DNA from: an uncultured Oscillospiraceae bacterium | GTDB taxonomy: Bacteria > Bacillota > Clostridia > Oscillospirales > Acutalibacteraceae | Length of the DNA stretch: 16,345 nucleotides | NCBI GenBank assembly: GCA_902478455.1 | Contig: CABSLJ010000039.1 | Location: 1 to 16,345, forward strand | Direction of reading: 5' to 3' | In this document: positions 1 through 5,507 of the stretch, one piece after another | Layout: every line of letters begins with the position of its first letter | Numbering within the stretch: position 1 is the stretch's first letter | The notes under the pieces: model-generated | The model's database searches: none | The model's input: only the letters and a program-made list of their open reading frames with translations | What the model was told of the DNA's origin: nothing | Translations under genes and position numbers: made by a program

Positions 1-1
1 G

Positions 2-853
2 TATTCCACCGTCAACATCGGGCTGGAGCTCGCGGCGTGGGGCATTCCGCCAGCAGCAGCGCTGCTGGCCACCGTTCTGGCGGCCGGATGGGGAATCGCG
101 CTGATTGTTCAGCTCTTCCGCTATGGGGGCTTTGCCGTCTCCCGCTCGGAGGAGGCCATCTCCATCGAACGGGGGTTGATCTCCAACCGCCGGATGCTCG
201 TCCGGACCGACCGGCTGAGCGCTGTCTCCGTCCGGCAGAGCCTGCTGATGCGTTTTCTGCGTCTGTACGGCGCTTATCTGCACACCGTCGGCACGGGAAA
301 GGACAAGGGGGACCGCAGCCTGCTGATCGCCGCCGCGCCGGAGAAGGAGCTTACATCCGCGCTCTCGCGCGTGACCGGACTCCCGCTGCGGGCGGAAAAG
401 CCGCTTTGCCCGCCCAAGCGGGCGCGGCGCAGCTTCTTTACCGTGCCGCTCCTTGTCCTGCTCGGCGTAGTGGGCCTGCTCGCTCTCGCGCCGAGTCTTT
501 TCCGCCTGCAGATACAGCTCAGTCTTTTGCTGCTGCTGTTTCCGCTGCCCTTTTTCGGCTGGTGGCTGCTTTTCCGCTGGCAGGCGTACAAGACCTCCCT
601 GCTGGCCGTTCAGGGGGACGCGCTGCTTGTGGCGGGCTACCGGCGGCTGACCCTCTCGCGGGTGAGCGTCCCGCAGAGCAGGCTGCAGCGGGTGGAGCTC
701 AGGCAAAATCCCTTTCAGCGGAAAAAGGGGCTGTGCAGCGTGCGGATTTTTCTTTTCTCCGAGGGGCGGGAAACGGCGCAGGTCAAGCATCTGCCCGCCG
801 ATGAGGCGCGAAAGCTGCTGGGGAATTTTATGGAAGGGCGGAAAAAGATCTGA
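2..853 (+). CDS. PH domain-containing membrane protein, YdbT-like (5' end missing)
   Basis: The reading frame is open from the first bases of the window to TGA at 851-853, giving 283 residues with the true start upstream. Order in the visible part: a hydrophobic stretch (about residues 10-38), a bacterial PH (bPH2/YdbS-YdbT) domain at about 44-115 with the typical pattern FAVSRSEEAISIERGLI then RRMLVRTDRLSAVSVRQSLL, two more membrane segments (about 140-185), and a second bPH2-like domain (about 190-270) containing RLTLSRVSVPQSRLQRVELR. YdbT-family proteins usually carry three such domains, so at least one is probably upstream of the window, often beside a smaller YdbS partner. The family sits in the cytoplasmic membrane and its biochemical role is poorly defined. 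The gene is GC-rich like the flanking genes and ends at a hairpin (868-901). The family call is fairly sure; the function is not. Confidence 0.82.
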   Translation, partial: YSTVNIGLELAAWGIPPAAALLATVLAAGWGIALIVQLFRYGGFAVSRSEEAISIERGLISNRRMLVRTDRLSAVSVRQSLLMRFLRLYGAYLHTVGTGKDKGDRSLLIAAAPEKELTSALSRVTGLPLRAEKPLCPPKRARRSFFTVPLLVLLGVVGLLALAPSLFRLQIQLSLLLLLFPLPFFGWWLLFRWQAYKTSLLAVQGDALLVAGYRRLTLSRVSVPQSRLQRVELRQNPFQRKKGLCSVRIFLFSEGRETAQVKHLPADEARKLLGNFMEGRKKI

Positions 854-867
854 AGAAGGCGGAAAGG

Positions 868-901
868 CCGCCCCGCGTTACCAACCGGCAGCACGGGGCG
901 G
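868..901 (+). terminator. GC-rich hairpin after the PH-domain gene (copy 1 of a repeated hairpin)
   Basis: Two 15-base arms (868-882 and 887-901) flank the loop AACC, with two mismatches and one G-T pair. The hairpin starts 15 bases after the stop codon of the upstream gene, and a short T run (911-915) lies 9 bases past it, so it probably helps terminate that transcript. A second hairpin of the same design, with the same AACC loop in the same orientation, is at 4272-4305. Confidence 0.6.
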
Positions 902-970
902 GAGAAGATGTTTTTGACAAATACCATGCATGGAAACAAGGTGCCCGGAAAAGCGGACTGGGGACGGCGC

Positions 971-996
971 GCCTGCTGCACAGGGAGAAAGCAGGC
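971..996 (-). terminator. Possible weak hairpin downstream of the duplicated lipoprotein gene
   Basis: GCCTGCT (971-977) and AGCAGGC (990-996) form a perfect 7-bp stem just beyond the stop codon of the minus-strand lipoprotein gene. There is no clear T tract after it on the minus strand, so it may be only a transcript-end structure. Confidence 0.3.
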
Positions 997-1008
997 CGCG
1001 GGGCAGCG

Positions 1009-2139
1009 TTATGGCTTTTTTATCTTTCCGTCCGGGCCGTAGATGCGGGTGACCGTTTTAACCGGCTTTTCGTCTGGATAATATTTCTCCAGAATAGATT
1101 CCTCTCCACACACCATAGAATAATCGGTTTTTGCGTTGTAGATACGACGGACGCTTGTCGGCCGGTAGCCGTTTTCGTAAATATTCCATTCTTCGAGCGT
1201 CATGCCGTAAGCATTGACGGCAGTCTGGGTATATTCCGGGGCGTATTCCGACCAATCAATTCTGCAATTGGAATAGACATAGAAAAAACCCTCTGGATTA
1301 AGTTCGCTTTGCACTGCGCAGATATCGTCTATGGTGCCGTCCGGCAGATATTCGCGGCGCACCATGCCGTCCTCCAGGAAAAAGCGTACCGTGCCGTCTG
1401 TCCAATCGTAACGGCCGGATTCCCATGTGGTATAATTCCCCTGCACTGAACGCTCTAGGCTGAAATATTCTTCATATGTCATCGGCTCTCCGGAAACAGC
1501 AGATGCAGGCGTTTCGTATGCAGGTGGGTATTCCGCCTCGGTGCTGTAATACCGTTCTATAAAATAGGGATCTCCATACGCCTTATATTCCCCAGACCAT
1601 ACATCGTAGGTGCAATAGACCGCCCCCAATAGATAATCTGGATCCATATAGATTGAATTTTCAAATTCATCCACCGATTCCCACTGGGCATCCACAGGCG
1701 GTTGTTCCATTTCAGGCGGGAACTCAAACCAGCAAATCTCGTGAACGCTTATAATCTCGAACCATCCTGTTTGATTATAACCGTTTTTTACTTTGAAAAT
1801 ATCGTCCATCGTTCCGTCCGGGATATATTCCCGGCGCACCATATCCCCGTCGAGAAAGAAGCGTACTGTGCCGTTTGACCAACAGATATCGCCATTTGCA
1901 GGATCAAAAGCGGTTACCTCTCCATGAAATGGGCGATAAAGTGTAAAGTAGTCATCGTATGAGAGTGTTTCTTCTTCCGAAGCAGAAGGCTCTTCTTCGG
2001 ACTCAGAGGACACAGCAGGAAGAGAAGATGCTTCAGAAAAAGTCGGGGCTTCCTCTGAGGAGGGCCCGGAATCGGGCCCTCCTTGACAAGCGGTGAGAAG
2101 CAGGGCGAATGTAAGAAGGAGAGGGAAAAACTTTTTCAT
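1009..2139 (-). CDS. Secreted lipoprotein with an internal tandem duplication, unknown function
   Basis: 376 residues from ATG at 2139, chosen because GGAGGG lies 6-7 bases upstream and the protein then begins with a lipoprotein signal (MKKFFPLLLT) and lipobox LLLTAC, with Cys18 as the expected lipidated residue. An in-frame ATG at 2175 lies ahead of the signal peptide. Residues 20-58 form a Ser/Glu-rich linker. Two copies of a roughly 140-residue module follow (about 60-200 and 221-355). Each begins SYDDYF or TYEEYF and carries GTVRFFL, then MVRREY, PDGT and DDI. The C-terminus is short and charged. The protein should be anchored on the outer face of the membrane. It is the second gene of a minus-strand operon, 45 bases after a secreted peptidase-like gene whose mature N-terminus has the related motif PYTDYFNTER. 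GC is visibly lower than in flanking genes. I do not recognise the family. A role with or on the neighbouring secreted protein is inference from the shared motif and gene order. Confidence 0.8.
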   Translation of the reverse strand: MKKFFPLLLTFALLLTACQGGPDSGPSSEEAPTFSEASSLPAVSSESEEEPSASEEETLSYDDYFTLYRPFHGEVTAFDPANGDICWSNGTVRFFLDGDMVRREYIPDGTMDDIFKVKNGYNQTGWFEIISVHEICWFEFPPEMEQPPVDAQWESVDEFENSIYMDPDYLLGAVYCTYDVWSGEYKAYGDPYFIERYYSTEAEYPPAYETPASAVSGEPMTYEEYFSLERSVQGNYTTWESGRYDWTDGTVRFFLEDGMVRREYLPDGTIDDICAVQSELNPEGFFYVYSNCRIDWSEYAPEYTQTAVNAYGMTLEEWNIYENGYRPTSVRRIYNAKTDYSMVCGEESILEKYYPDEKPVKTVTRIYGPDGKIKKP

Positions 2140-2184
2140 TACAAACCCTCCAATAACAGAATTCTGTTGTGACAACGAATGGCA

Positions 2185-3576
2185 TTAGCCTCTGTAAAGA
2201 TAGCCGCATACCGAACAGCGCCCGCCGACATAAGTGTGGGAATTTGTGTTGATATGCGCGGAATGACAATGAATACAGGCTTTGTAGTGTAGATTGGCCG
2301 TAGCTGTGTAGGAAGAATAGGAGTGAGGTAGCGTGCGATAGTTGATTGCATTTTTCATTTGATTCGCAAACTCTTGATAAGTAAGTTCTAAAAGTCGTAT
2401 GCCGCATCGATTGTCCCAATTGGCATCATAAACCACGACTCTGTAATTGTTGGAATCGATATTCGCTAGGATGATAGTATGACCGTGCTCTCCGTAATTG
2501 TCTTTATAATATCTCACTCTAGCACTGGCTCCTGCACAGGTATAATCCAGAAAGATTCGGACTGTGGCCAAATCTGTGAATAAGTAAGGTTTAGTTGTGG
2601 GATAAGTTACTGGATTGGGACGAGTAGAAAACAAGTAATCAATAATTTCCCATCCGAATGCCGCGCATTGAGCCGAATTGTTATAACGTCTACAGTTGGA
2701 GGTAACGGTATTAGGATGTGCCGGATTACATGGACTTCCATTGTAGGTATAAGAGGTACCATGCTCATATCCTGGCTTGGGAAGGATTACATTACGAATG
2801 TTAAAACTAAGATTGGCTGCAGCCGCTTGGGGGGCCGCGCTCTGCATAATATCCCCCGTATTCTCGGTCGTCCTCCGATCCAGCCATTCCTCCACGCCCA
2901 ATTCCTCTGTTTCGCCGGCAAGCGTGCTGGTAATGTAATAACGCGGCATGACGGCGGGTTCAGGTTGATTGTCCTGAGGGCCGTGCGCATGAATTGATTG
3001 AATGGGTTCGCCGGCACTCAATTCCTCTGCCCACCAAGCAACCTCCACATTGGAAAGAGGCTCAAAATCGACAATGCCGGGAGCGTTGGCGATCCAATCC
3101 ACCGCGCCGGAGGGGGCGTAATACCGGTAGAGGACGTCTCCGACCACATAAAAAACGAGGGTCTCATTCGCAATAAAATTCGTAATACGGCCGTTGGCGG
3201 TCAGGATGGTCTTGCAGTCGTTACCGTAGCGGTCGATGCTGTAGATGCTGTTCCCGGAGGAATAGTAGATGCGCTCCTCTACGAGGTCGTAGGCCGTCAC
3301 CTGTTCGCCCACCAAAAGACTTTTTTCTTCGGATTCAAAATCGCGCTTATAAAGGTAGCCGGGCACAAAGCCGGGAATGGTTCCATAGATGCCGTCCTCT
3401 TCATAGATAAACACATGGATGTTGTCAAACACCGGGTTCCACGATTGATCCTCAAATTCGCGTTCAGTGTTAAAATAATCCGTATAGGGAAGCTCAGTAG
3501 CGTGCGCAAAGGTCATCATTCCCAAGAACATGGACAAAGCAAGAACCAGGCTCAGAACTTTTTTAGATCGTTTCAT
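2185..3576 (-). CDS. Secreted papain/CHAP-like putative cysteine peptidase with C-terminal zinc-ribbon-like tail
   Basis: 463 residues; ATG at 3576 has AAGGAG 8-9 bases upstream. Residues 1-26 are a signal peptide (MKRSKKVLSL start, AHA cleavage). Residues 30-41 carry a YTDYF motif shared with the downstream lipoprotein. Residues about 50-180 have short repeated strands (YLYKRDF, IYYSSGNSIYSIDRYG, VLYRYYAPSG) resembling a DUF5050/beta-propeller-like region. An Ala-rich linker (about 247-254) leads to a domain with Cys304 in SAQCAAFGWE, His366 in HGHTIIL and Asp384/Asn386 in VVYDANWD. That Cys-His-Asn/Asp order is the one used by papain-fold (NlpC/P60, CHAP) enzymes, so peptidase or amidase activity on cell wall or peptide is plausible but unproven. 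The tail has C434-x2-C437 and C454-x2-C457 with nearby histidines, a zinc-ribbon-like end common in secreted gut-Firmicute proteins. It is the first gene of an operon with the lipoprotein. The coding sequence is compositionally mosaic: GC is about 56% before the linker and about 42% after it. Confidence 0.75.
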   Translation of the reverse strand: MKRSKKVLSLVLALSMFLGMMTFAHATELPYTDYFNTEREFEDQSWNPVFDNIHVFIYEEDGIYGTIPGFVPGYLYKRDFESEEKSLLVGEQVTAYDLVEERIYYSSGNSIYSIDRYGNDCKTILTANGRITNFIANETLVFYVVGDVLYRYYAPSGAVDWIANAPGIVDFEPLSNVEVAWWAEELSAGEPIQSIHAHGPQDNQPEPAVMPRYYITSTLAGETEELGVEEWLDRRTTENTGDIMQSAAPQAAAANLSFNIRNVILPKPGYEHGTSYTYNGSPCNPAHPNTVTSNCRRYNNSAQCAAFGWEIIDYLFSTRPNPVTYPTTKPYLFTDLATVRIFLDYTCAGASARVRYYKDNYGEHGHTIILANIDSNNYRVVVYDANWDNRCGIRLLELTYQEFANQMKNAINYRTLPHSYSSYTATANLHYKACIHCHSAHINTNSHTYVGGRCSVCGYLYRG

Positions 3577-3667
3577 TTACAGGCTCCTTCCTTATCAATC
3601 CAATTCTATGTTCCTTTGTTGCTGCCATGGGCTGATTTTGCCCTCAAGTTTATATTACGCCGCTATT

Positions 3668-3697
3668 CTTTGACGTCGCCGCAGGGAGGCGTCAAAG
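3668..3697 (-). other. Leader hairpin upstream of the secreted peptidase-like gene
   Basis: CTTTGACG (3668-3675) and CGTCAAAG (3690-3697) form a perfect 8-bp stem that can extend by two pairs. It lies between the mini-ORF and the start codon at 3576, with no T tract on the minus strand, so it is a leader structure and not an obvious terminator. Confidence 0.5.
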
Positions 3698-3701
3698 AGG
3701 G

Positions 3702-3713
3702 TTAATTTTTCAT
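3702..3713 (-). CDS. Three-codon mini-ORF (Met-Lys-Asn-stop) with very strong ribosome binding site
   Basis: On the minus strand AAGGAGGTGGCCCGTATG is followed by AAA AAT TAA. The Shine-Dalgarno match is the best in the window and its spacing is suitable, yet the frame stops after three codons. It is either a minimal leader peptide whose translation affects the adjacent hairpins, or the leftover 5' end of a deleted gene. It is too short for any composition test, so the confidence is low. Confidence 0.3.
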   Translation of the reverse strand: MKN

Positions 3714-3740
3714 ACGGGCCACCTCCTTCGGTAAAAAACA

Positions 3741-3790
3741 AGCGCCCTGTCGTTCTATATTAGGAGCGCTTTTGCACAGAGCACAAAGCG
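3741..3790 (-). terminator. Candidate attenuator: overlapping alternative hairpins ending in a T run
   Basis: On the minus strand the segment 3790-3767 can fold as CGCTTTGTGC/GTGCAAAAGCG (one bulge, two G-T pairs). The segment 3770-3741 can fold as AGCGC...GCGCT with a bulge, followed by TGTTTTTT. The two structures share bases 3767-3770 and so cannot form together. The second has the layout of an intrinsic terminator. This arrangement, about 165 bases before the start codon, resembles transcription attenuation. The fold was read by eye without energies. Confidence 0.4.
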
Positions 3791-4019
3791 AAAAAAAGCC
3801 TGCCTATCCTATGGGTAAAGCGTTCACTGCTGAGGGGTTCCCGGATTCTTTCACGGCCGATTTTGCAGCGTCAACTCACGCGGCACGTTTTGAAAGCAGG
3901 GGAAATTCAATAAGCGGCAACGTTACAGAAGGATAAAGCAAGCCTCTGATTTGCTGATGCAGTCCATTCTATGACTGCATGTAAGAATGAGTTCTGTTCC
4001 CATTCAATGATGTAAGATA

Positions 4020-4069
4020 ATTATACTTTAGAATAAATCGATTGGTAAATATTTGTTACAAATTTGTAA
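4020..4069 (-). promoter_or_regulatory. Candidate promoter P1 with upstream dyad TTACA-N4-TGTAA
   Basis: On the minus strand TTTACC (4049-4044), an 18-base spacer and a perfect TATAAT (4025-4020) form a promoter-like pair pointing at the secreted-protein operon. The perfect 14-base palindrome TTACAAATTTGTAA (4056-4069) sits six bases upstream of the -35. The implied start near 4013 would give a leader of about 435 bases. The 5-4-5 dyad layout recalls CRP/FNR-family sites, but no regulator can be named. Confidence 0.45.
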
Positions 4070-4190
4070 TTGATAATTTTAAAAATATACAGTTTGCTGA
4101 CATGGCCCTAGCCAACTGACTGTTGATCGAGATAACTCCGGCCTTTCACCAGATCAATGGTGGTTTTGAGTGGCACTTTTTTGCAATTTC

Positions 4191-4239
4191 TATTTAAAAT
4201 AGATTGCAGAAAATATCAATTGTTGTTACAGAGATGTAA
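4191..4239 (-). promoter_or_regulatory. Candidate promoter P2 with second TTACA-N4-TGTAA dyad
   Basis: TTACAGAGATGTAA (4226-4239) repeats the dyad of P1 with a different centre. Read on the minus strand, both dyads continue as TGTAACAA. Six bases further is TTGATA (4219-4214), then 16 bases and TTAAAT (4197-4192). The match is weaker than P1, but the identical dyad-to-hexamer distance supports a common architecture. Confidence 0.35.
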
Positions 4240-4271
4240 ATGAATGTGACAAAGGTTTAACCCAAACAGAG

Positions 4272-4305
4272 CCGTCCCGTGTTGCCAACCGGCAACACGG
4301 GGCGG
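4272..4305. repeat. GC-rich 15-bp hairpin, copy 2 of the 868-901 hairpin
   Basis: The arms 4272-4286 and 4291-4305 are fully paired (one G-T) around the loop AACC. Design, loop and orientation match 868-901. The hairpin lies about 120 bases beyond the stop of the SPFH gene and could end its transcript, although no clear T tract follows on the minus strand. The two copies bracket the lower-GC islet. Confidence 0.6.
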
Positions 4306-4346
4306 AATAAAAACGCAATTTTTTATTTAGACGTCTTTTTTGTCAA

Positions 4347-4370
4347 AATAACGAATCGGTTGTCGTTATT
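4347..4370 (-). terminator. Possible terminator of the SPFH gene
   Basis: AATAACGA (4347-4354) and TCGTTATT (4363-4370) form a perfect 8-bp stem about 60 bases beyond the minus-strand stop codon. On that strand the stem ends in TTATTTTG, a weak T tract. The stronger hairpin at 4272-4305 lies just beyond. Confidence 0.4.
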
Positions 4371-4428
4371 CTATATGGGCGTCTTGGTCCATCACAGCAA
4401 TAGAACAGGCACATCTGCTGAAGATCGG

Positions 4429-5265
4429 TTATTCCACGGGGATGTTGTCCGCGGCAGTATTTCCAGCCTCGGAGCCGATGCCAAGCATGAGGTCGGCGTC
4501 ACCGCCTACGTAAGTGGGCATTTTACCGTCCCATTTGCTGATGTATTCGAGATAGATGATCTCCATAGTGACTTCGGCGTTTTTCAGCTTCATGGCTTCG
4601 GCCTCGCCCTGCGCCTTGGTGATGGCCTGTTCGGCCTCGGTTTTGATGCGGTCAAGGTCGTATTTCGCTTTCAGGGCGTTTTGCTCGGCGATCTGTTTTT
4701 CCTCAATGGCCTTGTTGAAGGCCTCGCTGAATTCAAAATCGACGACGTTGAAGCTGTCTACGATGATGTATTTGTCCTGCAGCTTTTCCTGGAGAAATTC
4801 CTTCATGGCGATGGAGACCTCGCTGCGCTTGGTGATGAGCTCTTCCGCGGTGTAGCGGGAGGTGACCGCCTTCATACACTCCGAAATGGCGGGACTGATC
4901 ACCTTGGTCTCGTAATCCATGCCGATGTTTTTGTAAAGCTCGTCGACCATGTTGCTGTCCACCCGATAGTTGACGGCGATGCTGCTGGTGATTGACTGCA
5001 AGTCCTTACTGGCGGAAGCGTTGTCGGTCGATTCATACTTTTGCATCCGCACATCGATCACTTTGACCGATTGGATAAATGGGATACGGAAGGAAATTCC
5101 TTCATCGAGTACTTGGCCGTTGACAGCGCCCATATTCAGCAGAATGCCCTTTGATCCCGCCGGAATAATGGTGACCGAACTGCCGATGAGGATCAGCAGT
5201 GCAAGCAGGATAACGACCACGAGGACGAGGGTCCGGATTTTTTTCTTATCCATGGTGAAATTCAT
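4429..5265 (-). CDS. SPFH/Band 7 domain (prohibitin-type) membrane protein
   Basis: 278 residues from ATG at 5265, which has GGGAGAG about 7 bases upstream; a second Met at residue 5 lacks its own site. One N-terminal membrane anchor (about 10-32) is followed by the SPFH domain: VTIIPAGSKGILLNMGAV, GISFRIPFIQSV, then VDVR-like IDVRMQKYE and SITSSIAVNYRV. A charged helical stretch (about 182-232, AFNKAIEEKQIAEQNALKAK onward) is predicted coiled coil, and the C-terminus carries MPTYVGG. These features match bacterial prohibitin/HflC-like proteins, which form large membrane-associated rings or cages linked to membrane-domain organisation and protease control. No HflK partner, FtsH or NfeD gene is adjacent. 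The gene is divergent from a VTT-domain protein across a 242-base region holding promoters for both. The family call is firm and the exact role is open. Confidence 0.9.
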   Translation of the reverse strand: MNFTMDKKKIRTLVLVVVILLALLILIGSSVTIIPAGSKGILLNMGAVNGQVLDEGISFRIPFIQSVKVIDVRMQKYESTDNASASKDLQSITSSIAVNYRVDSNMVDELYKNIGMDYETKVISPAISECMKAVTSRYTAEELITKRSEVSIAMKEFLQEKLQDKYIIVDSFNVVDFEFSEAFNKAIEEKQIAEQNALKAKYDLDRIKTEAEQAITKAQGEAEAMKLKNAEVTMEIIYLEYISKWDGKMPTYVGGDADLMLGIGSEAGNTAADNIPVE

Positions 5266-5369
5266 TTGGTTCTCTCCCTATCTTTTTTTGATTGTCTCGG
5301 ACAAAAGGACCGGACTTCTTAGTGTTGCGCTGTATTGGCATTGAGAAGACTCCGGCTTCTGACCAGACC

Positions 5370-5378
5370 AGTATAGCA
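5370..5378 (-). promoter_or_regulatory. Candidate extended -10 promoter of the SPFH gene
   Basis: On the minus strand TGCTATACT (5378-5370) is an extended -10 element about 105 bases before the start codon at 5265. No convincing -35 is present at 17 bases, which is normal for extended -10 promoters. Confidence 0.45.
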
Positions 5379-5454
5379 TGAATATGACAAAAAGCCCAGA
5401 AAAATGACAGTTTCCTTACAATGTGGAAAAAACTGTTTTATTCTCAAAAAGTTG

Positions 5455-5463
5455 TGGTATACT
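5455..5463 (+). promoter_or_regulatory. Candidate extended -10 promoter of the VTT-domain gene
   Basis: TGGTATACT (5455-5463) forms an extended -10 element 45 bases before the ATG at 5508. The -35 region is T-rich without a good hexamer. It mirrors the TGCTATACT element of the divergent SPFH gene about 80 bases away. Confidence 0.5.
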
Positions 5464-5507
5464 ACGAACGGGAGTTATCTCAAGCACAGTAACGGTAGGA
5501 GAAGGTT

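Larger units (their letters stand above)
3577..4270. other. Long non-coding, AT-rich leader/regulatory region upstream of the secreted-protein operon
   Basis: No credible gene was found here on either strand. Relative to the minus-strand operon it holds, in order of transcription: a TTACA-N4-TGTAA dyad with a candidate promoter (4191-4239), a second such dyad with a stronger candidate promoter (4020-4069), about 220 bases without recognisable motif (3791-4012), two overlapping hairpins (3741-3790) with a T run, a three-codon ORF with a near-perfect ribosome binding site (3702-3729), and a third hairpin (3668-3697). Two further dyads, 4147-4162 and 4182-4208, have no assigned role. No riboswitch class could be recognised. 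Confidence 0.55.

Noticed and set aside
37..804. 255-codon plus-strand frame overlapping the PH-domain gene
   Set aside because: It is Arg/Ala/Pro-rich sequence with no domain; the alternative frame, open from the window edge, has bPH2 motifs and membrane helices.
911..942. TTGACA at 914-919 as a promoter -35
   Set aside because: No -10-like hexamer occurs at 15-19 bases, and no gene starts downstream on the plus strand.
2140..2175. Twelve-codon N-terminal extension of the duplicated lipoprotein
   Set aside because: The ATG at 2175 places extra residues ahead of a complete lipoprotein signal peptide, while the ATG at 2139 has its own GGAGGG site.
3791..4012. A riboswitch in the long leader of the secreted-protein operon
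   Set aside because: I compared the minus strand with ydaO (c-di-AMP)-type consensus features and found only scattered similarity and no closed set of stems. A covariance-model search would be needed to revive it.
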